Source of the DNA: Bacillota bacterium | GTDB taxonomy: Bacteria; Bacillota; Clostridia; Lachnospirales; Lachnospiraceae | Length of the DNA: 5,396 nucleotides | Direction of reading: 5' to 3' | Assembly: GCA_023425485.1 (NCBI GenBank) | Contig: JAFACO010000289.1 | Location: 1-5,396, forward strand | Shown: one piece after another, positions 1 to 5,106 of the stretch | How the letters are laid out: every line of letters begins with the position of its first letter | Position numbering within the stretch: position 1 is the stretch's first letter | Translations under genes and position numbers: made by a program | The notes under the pieces: model-generated | The model's input: the letters and a program-made list of their open reading frames with translations, nothing else | The model's database searches: none | What the model was told of the DNA's origin: nothing

Positions 1-468
1 CCCTAAGGTACCGAGGAATACCATTTTCATAAATCCACCCTTGAGCGTGTTTCCAGAAAAACCGCCGCCAGCACCGGGGAAGCCCCATACAATTTGCTCA
101 ATTGGAATGGGTTGCACCATGGACAAGGGTTCCTGCCAGAAGTTATGGAAGAACAGTACGGTTGCCGTTCCGATTCTAGGTGCTAAATAAGAGACGAGGT
201 CTGCAATCTGATGTGTATTTACACTCACAATAATTAAATCATAATTTTTTGATGCATCAATTTCCTCCTGGCATACGAATTTCCAGCTTTCTTTAACAAG
301 GTTTCCTTTCATACTTTTTCGAGCATCCCAAATTTCTAAATCTACATAATCTCCATATTCGGCTTTTCTTCCCGGACGAACATAAAATTCAACGGTGTGA
401 CCGGCTTTTTCAAATACCCAGGCATACTGAGTAGCTATCACCCCACGGCCAATAAATAATATTTTCAT
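1..468 (-). CDS. Ketopantoate reductase family (ApbA/PanE-like) protein, N-terminal part, cut by window edge
   Basis: The frame is open for 156 codons from an ATG at 468 down to base 1, so the C-terminal half lies outside the window. The start is set by AGGAAGGG at 476-483, 7 nt from the ATG. The protein begins MKILFIGRGVIATQYAWVFE, a beta strand plus a Rossmann dinucleotide loop (G7-x-G9-x-x-A12). R31 and R34 follow the second strand (VEFYVRPGRK), as expected for an NADP-preferring fold. Residues 77-84 (YDLIIVSVN) and 103-110 (TVLFFHNF) match the later Rossmann strands of the ApbA N-terminal domain, and a Gly-rich stretch (GFPGAGGGFSGN) follows at 129-140. In characterised PanE enzymes the corresponding places usually read VKA and QNG; here they read VNT and HNF. 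I therefore do not call it panE. The catalytic Lys and Glu of the family lie in the missing half. The substrate is unknown; it is probably a cytosolic oxidoreductase controlled by the divergent TetR regulator. Confidence 0.85.
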   Translation of the reverse strand, partial: MKILFIGRGVIATQYAWVFEKAGHTVEFYVRPGRKAEYGDYVDLEIWDARKSMKGNLVKESWKFVCQEEIDASKNYDLIIVSVNTHQIADLVSYLAPRIGTATVLFFHNFWQEPLSMVQPIPIEQIVWGFPGAGGGFSGNTLKGGFMKMVFLGTLG

Positions 469-526
469 GTAAATACCCTTCCTCTCTTAATACTAGCAGC
501 CGCCCATATTTGCTGTGAGTATTTTC

Positions 527-554
527 ATAATATTTAATAAAACTTATTACAGAA
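527..554 (-). promoter_or_regulatory. Possible promoter for the minus-strand reductase gene
   Basis: Read on the minus strand, TATTAT (532-527) is a 5/6 match to the -10 consensus. TTCTGT (554-549) is a poor -35 at 16-bp spacing. The predicted 5' UTR would be about 50 nt. The perfect inverted repeat TAATAA-AAC-TTATTA fills the spacer. The -35 is weak and the region is AT-rich, so this is only a candidate. Confidence 0.3.
535..549. repeat. Inverted repeat TAATAA-AAC-TTATTA, possible operator
   Basis: Two perfect 6-bp arms are separated by 3 bp, inside the putative -35/-10 spacer of the minus-strand reductase gene. A repressor bound here would block that promoter. It shares the outer TAAT...ATTA with the two palindromes nearer tetR (646-659 and 674-687) but differs in the centre. 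AT-rich palindromes this short can arise by chance. Confidence 0.35.
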
Positions 555-571
555 CGATGTCTCTTATCATC

Positions 572-587
572 TGTTGTTTTTTCAACA
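572..587. repeat. Palindrome TGTTG-N6-CAACA, copy 1, candidate TetR operator
   Basis: Perfect 5-bp arms flank a T6 centre, for 16 bp in total, which is in the size range of TetR-family operators. It overlaps the -35 of the predicted tetR promoter. The same arms with the same 6-bp spacing recur at 651-666, and both copies are preceded by ATC, so ATCTGTTG appears at 569-576 and 648-655. Use as an operator is inferred from position and recurrence. Confidence 0.45.
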
Positions 588-602
588 AGTGTTTGATATA
601 CT
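574..602 (+). promoter_or_regulatory. Predicted tetR promoter with extended -10
   Basis: TTGTTT (574-579) is a weak -35 and TATACT (597-602) a 5/6 -10, spaced by 17 bp. TG at 594-595 supplies an extended -10 (TGaTATACT), which compensates for the weak -35. Transcription would begin near 608-610, giving a leader of about 90 nt before the tetR ATG at 699. The -35 overlaps the palindrome at 572-587, consistent with autoregulation. Confidence 0.5.
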
Positions 603-643
603 TATCTTAAATATTTATTTATGCAGGTTCAATGGTCGATATT

Positions 644-661
644 TTTAATCTGTTGATTAAA
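644..661. repeat. Palindrome around TAATCTGTTGATTA, copy 1
   Basis: TTTAATC-TGTT-GATTAAA has perfect 7-bp arms and a 4-bp centre. Its 14-bp core (646-659) recurs exactly at 674-687, 28 bp downstream. A duplicated palindrome just before a regulator gene suggests a protein-binding site. Confidence 0.45.
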
Positions 662-666
662 CAACA
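651..666. repeat. Palindrome TGTTG-N6-CAACA, copy 2, candidate TetR operator
   Basis: The arms and spacing are identical to the copy at 572-587, with ATTAAA in the centre. It lies in the predicted tetR leader and overlaps the TAATC-TGTT-GATTA palindrome at 644-661, so the two could not be occupied, or folded as RNA hairpins, at the same time. Confidence 0.4.
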
Positions 667-672
667 TTTAAG

Positions 673-688
673 ATAATCTGTTGATTAT
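673..688. repeat. Palindrome around TAATCTGTTGATTA, copy 2, next to tetR RBS
   Basis: ATAATC-TGTT-GATTAT has perfect 6-bp arms. The core (674-687) is an exact repeat of 646-659. It ends directly before the tetR ribosome binding site (689-695), so bound protein or an RNA hairpin here could affect expression of tetR. ATCTGTTG at 676-683 is the third copy of that octamer in this gap. Confidence 0.45.
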
Positions 689-695
689 AGGAGAG
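689..695 (+). promoter_or_regulatory. Ribosome binding site that sets the tetR start
   Basis: AGGAGAG lies 3 nt before the ATG at 699, with its GGAG core (690-693) 5 nt away. It falls downstream of the in-frame TTG at 681, so that codon is not a credible start. Confidence 0.75.
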
Positions 696-698
696 TTC

Positions 699-1259
699 AT
701 GGATAGAAGAGTTTTAAAAACAAAGAAAGCGATTATGACGGCATTTCTTGACCTAATCAAGGAAAAAGGGTTTGAGAAGATAACAATTAACGATATTGCA
801 GAACGTGCAGATATTAACCGGGGTACCGTATATTTGCACTTTATTGATAAATACGACCTGTTAGACAAGTGCATTGATTCCTATATAGATGATCTATTGC
901 TATATTGTAAATCGGATACCTCCAAACAGCCAGATGCCAGTGCTATGTACCATGCATTTAAATATATGGAGGGTAATTATGAAAATTATCAGATCTTATT
1001 TATAAAGGAAAGTGCAAATCATTTCCGAATGAGACTATATGCCGTTATAGAAGAAACTGTTTCAGGGATGATTCAGGAGGAAACAAGTAATAAATCATTT
1101 TCAAATCAAATTACTACACATTTTCTTACTTCTGCAATTATAGGAATATTAGAATGGTGGTTAGGAAATGCCATGCCTTGCAGCATTGGTGAACTGACCG
1201 GACAGTTATGGAATTTGTTGAAGCCCTATTCGAATATTCTAAAAATAACACAAATTTAA
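699..1259 (+). CDS. TetR/AcrR-family transcriptional regulator
   Basis: A 186-residue protein, normal for TetR regulators. Residues 3-48 form the N-terminal TetR DNA-binding domain: a first helix (about 5-24, KTKKAIMTAFLDLIKEKG), F25-T29, then the helix-turn-helix (I30 to F48) with the recognition helix NRGTVYLHF and the family-typical K51/D53/L54 that follow. Residues 60-186 are the helical ligand-binding and dimerisation domain. The segment near 147-165 (IIGILEWWLGNAMP) resembles the C-terminal domain common in small Firmicute TetR proteins, such as those described as TetR_C_8; that match is from memory. It probably acts as a cytosolic repressor released by a small ligand, which cannot be predicted here. 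The gene is divergent from the ketopantoate-reductase-like gene, a common arrangement of TetR regulator and target, and the 230-bp gap carries several candidate operators. No clear terminator follows the stop. Confidence 0.9.
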   Translation: MDRRVLKTKKAIMTAFLDLIKEKGFEKITINDIAERADINRGTVYLHFIDKYDLLDKCIDSYIDDLLLYCKSDTSKQPDASAMYHAFKYMEGNYENYQILFIKESANHFRMRLYAVIEETVSGMIQEETSNKSFSNQITTHFLTSAIIGILEWWLGNAMPCSIGELTGQLWNLLKPYSNILKITQI

Positions 1260-1288
1260 GGAAAATTTATTATATAAAATCGTTGCAT

Positions 1289-1300
1289 ATTAATGTTAAT
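1289..1300. repeat. Palindrome ATTAA-TG-TTAAT upstream of lysR
   Basis: Perfect 5-bp arms with a 2-bp centre lie in the 76-bp gap between tetR and lysR. The only promoter-like pair nearby is TTGCAT (1283-1288) and TGTACT (1308-1313) at 19-bp spacing, which is poor. The palindrome lies in that spacer and could be an autoregulatory LysR site, but it is short and AT-rich. Confidence 0.25.
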
Positions 1301-1320
1301 GAAAAGTTGTACTTATGAAA

Positions 1321-1327
1321 GAGGTGA
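1321..1327 (+). promoter_or_regulatory. Ribosome binding site that sets the lysR start
   Basis: GAGGTGA lies 8 nt before the ATG at 1336. The in-frame ATG at 1315 has no comparable site upstream, and starting there would add seven residues before the typical LysR opening MTLQQLKYVV. The start at 1336 is preferred. Confidence 0.8.
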
Positions 1328-1335
1328 AAGTTTCG

Positions 1336-2244
1336 ATGACCTTACAACAATTAAAATACGTAGTAACGGTAGCTGAAAAAGGAACCATTAGCGAGGCTGC
1401 GAAAGAGTTATTCATATCTCAGCCAAGTCTCACAAATGCTATTAAAGACCTGGAAAATGAAATGCAGATTATTATATTTCATCGTACCAATAAAGGAATT
1501 GTGGTATCAAATGAGGGTGATGAGTTTCTTTCTTATGCAAGACAGGTATTGGAACAAGCTAATCTCTTAGAGGAGAAATTCTTGAACGTGAAGAAGCAAA
1601 GCCCACGCTTTTCCGTATCGGCACAACACTATTCCTTTGCTGTTAATGCGTTTGTGGATGTTATTCGGGAGTTTGGCGGTGCTCAATATGATTTTACCCT
1701 TCGCGAAACACAGACCTATGAGATTATTGAAGATATTAGCAGATTGAAAAGTGAAATTGGAATTTTATATACTTCCTCTAAAAATGAAGAGGTTATAACG
1801 AAGTTAATAAAACAGTATGATTTGGAATTTGAAGAATTGTTTGTGGCAAAGCCTCATGTATTTATTAGTTCTAAGCATCCCCTCGCTGAAAGAACAGTTA
1901 TAACCTTGGAGGAGCTGGAGGAGTACCCTTATTTATCTTTTGAGCAGGGTGACTATAATTCTTTTTATTTTTCAGAAGAAATCTTAAGCACGATTGATCG
2001 TAACAAAAATATTAAGGTGAGGGATAGAGCCACACTCTTTAATCTTGCTGTTGGTTTAAACGGCTATACAGTTAGTACCGGAGTCATTAGTAAAGAATTA
2101 AATGGAGAAAATATTATAGCAAAACCACTTCAGGTAGATGAGATAATCCGCATAGGAACAATTAAGCAGAAGAATATGCCTCTGAGCAGATACGGTAAAG
2201 CGTATATGGAAGCTTTAAAACAGCATGTCTCTGATTATATGTAA
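1336..2244 (+). CDS. LysR-type transcriptional regulator
   Basis: A 302-residue protein, the usual length for LysR-type regulators. The N-terminal winged helix-turn-helix covers about residues 1-60. It opens MTLQQLKYVVTVAEKGTISE, with the helix-turn-helix AAKELFISQPSLTNAIKDLE at 21-40 and the wing FHRTNKGIVVSNEG at 48-61. A linker helix (about 62-86) leads to a periplasmic-binding-protein-like effector domain (about 91-295). The typical 'LFVAKPHVFISSKHPLAE' stretch is at 168-185 and the late strand 'AVGLNGYTVSTGV' at 238-250. It acts in the cytosol as a DNA-binding tetramer in characterised relatives. The effector and target are unknown. The gene lies 76 bp after tetR and is followed after 22 bp by the AraC-type gene, so those two are probably co-transcribed. 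Most LysR genes diverge from their target; this one is co-directional with araC-like and araA, so a role in arabinose control is possible but not shown. Confidence 0.9.
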   Translation: MTLQQLKYVVTVAEKGTISEAAKELFISQPSLTNAIKDLENEMQIIIFHRTNKGIVVSNEGDEFLSYARQVLEQANLLEEKFLNVKKQSPRFSVSAQHYSFAVNAFVDVIREFGGAQYDFTLRETQTYEIIEDISRLKSEIGILYTSSKNEEVITKLIKQYDLEFEELFVAKPHVFISSKHPLAERTVITLEELEEYPYLSFEQGDYNSFYFSEEILSTIDRNKNIKVRDRATLFNLAVGLNGYTVSTGVISKELNGENIIAKPLQVDEIIRIGTIKQKNMPLSRYGKAYMEALKQHVSDYM

Positions 2245-2257
2245 GTCAAGTAGAAAT

Positions 2258-2261
2258 GGAG
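2258..2261 (+). promoter_or_regulatory. Ribosome binding site that sets the araC-like start
   Basis: GGAG lies 5 nt before the ATG at 2267. An in-frame ATG at 2225 would overlap the end of lysR and has no ribosome binding site, so 2267 is preferred. Confidence 0.65.
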
Positions 2262-2266
2262 TAAAT

Positions 2267-3307
2267 ATGAGATTAGTGGACTATTGTATCGATATAACGA
2301 AATATAGGAATAAGTCCACCGAGTTGGAAACAGATTTGGGACAACGTATCATGTGCCCGGAATATTCGGTAGACAAGATTGATATCAAAACCTTCCCTTT
2401 ATCGGAGAAGGAAGGCAGCTTTATCTTATGCTGGAATATTGAAGAGGGTGGCAGTTTGCATTCGACCATTAAACCGTCTGCTCAACCTTTCACCTATCAT
2501 AGTGATTTTGAACCTGGAGGAAAGACACAATATCATACGCACGATTTTATTGAACTTGCTTATATTGTGGAAGGTGAATTTACACAGAGGATTATGGGAA
2601 ATGACATCTCCTTTAAAAAAGGTGACCTCTGTCTAATTGACAAGAACTGCCCCCATCAGGATTATCTTTCGGATCAAAAGAATGTTATCTTATTTCTTGG
2701 TCTATCCAATGAAATATTTGATCAGGCGATGGTTGAGAATATTGAAGAAGAAAAGCTGCTTAACTTTCTTAGAACTGCTTTAATGAAACAGAAGGACATT
2801 CATCAATTTCTGCATTTTAAGCCCAAGGATCCTGAAAACCATACGTTAGAAGATATATTTATTCAATTGTTAAATGAATTAGAAATGCATGATACTGCTT
2901 CTAAATATATCTGCAAGGGACTTATCTTTCGGATGTTACACCATATTAGTAAGATGTATGAATTCAGCCTTTCCAATGACTTGAGAAAGAAGATGAATTG
3001 GCTGGTTTATGAGGAAATTAAAGCTTTCATAGAAGATAATTATGCTACGATAACTATTAGGGAACTTACAGCTAGATTTCATTTTAATGAGAATTATTTT
3101 AATCGTTTATTAAAAGAGAAGCTGGGAGTGACTTACTTAGAATACGTACAAAATCTTAGATTGATGAATGCTCATAGACTTCTTAAGACTACAAAGATGA
3201 CGGTAGACGATGTTGCGGAACAGGTAGGATATCAGAATAAGGGTTATTTTTATAAGATATTTGTAGATAAATATGGAACAACGCCTGCAAAATTACGGAA
3301 AGGTTAG
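2267..3307 (+). CDS. AraC-family regulator with N-terminal cupin domain, probable arabinose regulator
   Basis: A 346-residue protein. The N-terminal half holds a cupin sensor domain (about 72-150). It contains the full cupin motif 1, G84-x5-H90-x-H92-x3-E96-x6-G103, and a later GD (119-120) and P129-H130, so a set of possible metal ligands (H90, H92, E96, H130) is intact. A helical linker follows (about 155-245). The C-terminal AraC/XylS DNA-binding domain (about 247-346) has a first helix-turn-helix at 263-287 (IRELTARFHFNENYFNRLLK) and a second at 311-337, with the family signature around VAEQVGYQNKGYFYKIFVDKYG and the ending TTPAKLRK. Members usually activate transcription in response to a small molecule. 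Its position directly before araA, with no gene between, makes L-arabinose or a related sugar a reasonable effector; this is inference. It is not an orthologue of E. coli AraC by visible sequence. The gene begins 22 bp after the lysR stop. Confidence 0.88.
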   Translation: MRLVDYCIDITKYRNKSTELETDLGQRIMCPEYSVDKIDIKTFPLSEKEGSFILCWNIEEGGSLHSTIKPSAQPFTYHSDFEPGGKTQYHTHDFIELAYIVEGEFTQRIMGNDISFKKGDLCLIDKNCPHQDYLSDQKNVILFLGLSNEIFDQAMVENIEEEKLLNFLRTALMKQKDIHQFLHFKPKDPENHTLEDIFIQLLNELEMHDTASKYICKGLIFRMLHHISKMYEFSLSNDLRKKMNWLVYEEIKAFIEDNYATITIRELTARFHFNENYFNRLLKEKLGVTYLEYVQNLRLMNAHRLLKTTKMTVDDVAEQVGYQNKGYFYKIFVDKYGTTPAKLRKG

Positions 3308-3346
3308 TAATTATGTTGAAGCAATGTAATGACTAAGCTTACTTAA

Positions 3347-3384
3347 AGTAGGAATAGGTAACTTTTTTTAGGAAGTAGTAGGAA
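3347..3384. repeat. TAGGAA direct repeats upstream of the araA promoter, candidate activator sites
   Basis: AGTAGGAA occurs exactly at 3347-3354 and 3377-3384, and TAGGAA also at 3369-3374. A related TAGGTA is at 3355-3360. The TAGGAA copies begin 20 and 10 bp apart, so they lie on nearly the same face of the helix. The last one ends 7 bp before the predicted -35. AraC-family activators typically bind direct repeats at this place. Assignment to the adjacent AraC-type protein is inference. Confidence 0.4.
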
Positions 3385-3391
3385 GAAGCAA

Positions 3392-3420
3392 TAGATATCA
3401 AACCTAAGATTTATTATAAT
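3392..3420 (+). promoter_or_regulatory. Predicted araA promoter
   Basis: TAGATA (3392-3397, 4/6 to the -35 consensus) and a perfect TATAAT (3415-3420) are spaced by 17 bp. Transcription would start near 3426-3428, giving a leader of about 92 nt. This is the best sigma-A-type match in the 211-bp gap between the araC-like gene and araA. The imperfect -35 fits an activator-dependent promoter. Confidence 0.55.
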
Positions 3421-3440
3421 TTTATTATCATATAACGATA

Positions 3441-3482
3441 GATGTCAAAAGGTGATTTAGTATTTACTGGCTGAATGACATC
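3441..3482. repeat. Inverted repeat GATGTCA...TGACATC in the araA leader
   Basis: GATGTCA (3441-3447) and TGACATC (3476-3482) are perfect reverse complements 28 bp apart. Nested inside, with a centre only about 2 bp off, is AGTA-TT-TACT (3459-3468). It lies downstream of the predicted promoter and 22 bp before the ribosome binding site. It could be a repressor operator or an mRNA hairpin. It lacks a T-tract, so it is not a terminator. Confidence 0.45.
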
Positions 3483-3518
3483 CCAACAATAATATTAATT
3501 TTATGGAGGTATAGAATT

Positions 3519-5012
3519 ATGATAAAGAAGAATTATCAAATCTGGTTTGCAACTGGTTCACAGTCTTTATATGGAGATGAATGTTTACAGGTGGTTGCTG
3601 AACATTCCAAAATCATCGTGGATGGGTTAAATAAATCGGGGGTCCTGCCATTTGAAGTGGTTTGGAAACCAACTCTGATTGACAATGTTTCCATTCGTGT
3701 ATTATTTAATGATGCAAATAGGGATGAAAGCTGTGCCGGTGTTATTACCTGGATGCATACCTTCTCCCCGGCAAAGTCCTGGATTTTAGGCTTACAGGAA
3801 TTTAGAAAACCTTTATTACACTTACATACACAGTTTAACAGAGATATTCCATATGACAGCATAGATATGGACTTCATGAACACCAACCAGTCAGCTCACG
3901 GTGACAGAGAATTTGGACATATCGTAAGCCGTATGGGTATTGAAAGAAAAGTAATTGTTGGTTTCTGGGAAGATAAAAAGGTTCAGGAACGTATTGCAGA
4001 TTGGATGATTACAGCGGTAGGTATTATCGAAAGCAGCCATATTCGTGTTCTTCGTGTGGGTGACAACATGAGAAATGTTGCAGTTACCGAAGGTGATAAG
4101 GTAGAGGCACATATTAAATTTGGCTGGGAAATCGATGCCTATAACATTACAGATATAGCAGAATATGTGCAACAAGTTCCAGAAGGTGATATTAATGCCT
4201 TAGTTGATGAGTATTATGATCAATATGAAATTCTTCTTGATGGCAGAGATCCAAAGGAATTTAGAGAGCATGTAGCTGTGCAGGCGGGTATTGAAATTGG
4301 TTTTGAGAAGTTCCTTACAGAACATGATTATCATGCGATCGTTACCAATTTTGAAGTATTATCCGGTTTAAAACAGCTTCCAGGTCTTGCAATCCAAAGA
4401 CTTATGGCAAAGGGCTACGGTTTTGGTGGTGAAGGTGACTGGAAAACAGCAGCAATGGTACGTCTCATGAAGCTCATGACCGAAGGAAAAAAAGATGCAA
4501 AGGGTACCTCCTTCATGGAAGACTATACCTATCATTTTGAACCTGGTAAAGAAGGTATTTTACAGGCTCATATGCTTGAAGTATGTCCTACCATAGCAGG
4601 CAGCAAAGTTGGTATTAAAGTTAATCCTTTATCCATGGGCAAGAGAGAAGATCCAGCTCGTCTTGTATTTACCTCCAAGGCTGGAAAAGGTGTAGCAACC
4701 TCTCTTATTGATTTGGGTAACCGTTTCCGCCTCTTAGTAAATGATGTTGAATGCTTACCACAGGATACTCCTATGCCTAAGCTTCCAGTTGCAAGTGCAT
4801 TCTGGCGTCCAGAACCAGACTTAATGACTGGTGCTGAAGCTTGGATTTTAGCTGGTGGAGCACATCATACTGCTTTCTCCTATGACTTAACTGCAGAGCA
4901 GATGTGTGATTGGGCGGCTGCTATGGGAATAGAAGCTGTTCTAATAGATAAAAACACAAATATCAGAAACTTTAAAAACGAACTTAGATGGAATTCTATC
5001 GCTTTTAAATAA
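3519..5012 (+). CDS. araA: L-arabinose isomerase
   Basis: A complete 497-residue enzyme, close to the ~500 aa of characterised AraA. It interconverts L-arabinose and L-ribulose in the cytosol, the first step of arabinose catabolism, usually with Mn2+. The opening IWFATGSQSLYGDECLQVV and the stretches ITWMHTFSPAKSWILGL, HTQFNRDIPYDSIDMDFMN and NQSAHGDREFGHI are family hallmarks. The four metal/catalytic residues known from E. coli (E306, E333, H350, H450) correspond to E305 (in YGFGGEGDWKTAA), E334 (in TSFMEDYTYHF), H351 (in HMLEVCP) and one of H449/H450 (in GGAHHTAFS). The E305-E334 interval is two residues longer than in E. coli, around GKKDAKG. The C-terminus NELRWNSIAFK is intact. The start is set by GGAGGT at 3505-3510, 8 nt upstream. 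araD follows after 94 bp on the same strand, so they probably share a transcript from the promoter at 3392-3420. Confidence 0.98.
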   Translation: MIKKNYQIWFATGSQSLYGDECLQVVAEHSKIIVDGLNKSGVLPFEVVWKPTLIDNVSIRVLFNDANRDESCAGVITWMHTFSPAKSWILGLQEFRKPLLHLHTQFNRDIPYDSIDMDFMNTNQSAHGDREFGHIVSRMGIERKVIVGFWEDKKVQERIADWMITAVGIIESSHIRVLRVGDNMRNVAVTEGDKVEAHIKFGWEIDAYNITDIAEYVQQVPEGDINALVDEYYDQYEILLDGRDPKEFREHVAVQAGIEIGFEKFLTEHDYHAIVTNFEVLSGLKQLPGLAIQRLMAKGYGFGGEGDWKTAAMVRLMKLMTEGKKDAKGTSFMEDYTYHFEPGKEGILQAHMLEVCPTIAGSKVGIKVNPLSMGKREDPARLVFTSKAGKGVATSLIDLGNRFRLLVNDVECLPQDTPMPKLPVASAFWRPEPDLMTGAEAWILAGGAHHTAFSYDLTAEQMCDWAAAMGIEAVLIDKNTNIRNFKNELRWNSIAFK

Positions 5013-5019
5013 ATAGTCA

Positions 5020-5078
5020 AAAAGCATAATAAAAGTTTGGTCTATGCAAATTATAGAAAAAGGTAATTGAATGCTTTT
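5020..5078. repeat. Inverted repeat AAAAGCAT...ATGCTTTT between araA and araD
   Basis: AAAAGCAT (5020-5027) is the exact reverse complement of ATGCTTTT (5071-5078), 43 nt apart. An internal ATGC at 5044-5047 could pair with the same left arm in a competing shorter hairpin. The stem is AT-rich and followed by only four T's within the arm, so it is not a convincing terminator. An intercistronic RNA structure that affects processing or the araA:araD ratio is possible. Confidence 0.3.
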
Positions 5079-5106
5079 GATAAGTTTAAATTAGAAAGGA
5101 TATAGT

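Larger units (their letters stand above)
602..676. repeat. 11-bp perfect inverted repeat bracketing the tetR leader
   Basis: TTATCTTAAAT at 602-612 is the exact reverse complement of ATTTAAGATAA at 666-676, with 53 bp between. The left arm begins at the last base of the predicted -10 and includes the likely transcription start. The right arm overlaps the second TAATC palindrome. It could pair in the mRNA or hold two distant binding half-sites. The arms are AT-rich. Confidence 0.4.

Noticed and set aside
681..698. Upstream TTG start for the TetR gene
   Set aside because: The AGGAGAG ribosome binding site at 689-695 lies downstream of it and serves the ATG at 699; the extra six residues are part of the palindromic leader.
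1315..1335. Upstream ATG start for the LysR gene
   Set aside because: It has no good ribosome binding site, whereas GAGGTGA sits 8 nt before 1336, and the LysR family opening begins at 1336.
2225..2266. Upstream ATG start for the AraC-type gene, overlapping lysR
   Set aside because: There is no ribosome binding site in front of it; GGAG precedes the ATG at 2267 at normal spacing.
2379..2636. 85-codon plus-strand frame inside the AraC-type gene
   Set aside because: It overlaps the cupin domain in another frame and shows no protein-like features.
3345..3369. Possible terminator after the AraC-type gene: AAAGT...ACTTT followed by T's (T7 at 3363-3369)
   Set aside because: The stem is only 5 bp, AT-rich, with an 11-nt loop, so it is too weak to call an intrinsic terminator.
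3463..3495. Alternative araA promoter TTTACT with TAATAT near the ribosome binding site
   Set aside because: The spacing is 21 bp and the leader would be under 20 nt; the TAGATA-17-TATAAT pair at 3392-3420 is much better.
3536..4175. Open frames on the minus strand inside araA
   Set aside because: They are antisense to a clearly conserved enzyme, have no ribosome binding site or recognisable domain, and reflect araA codon bias.
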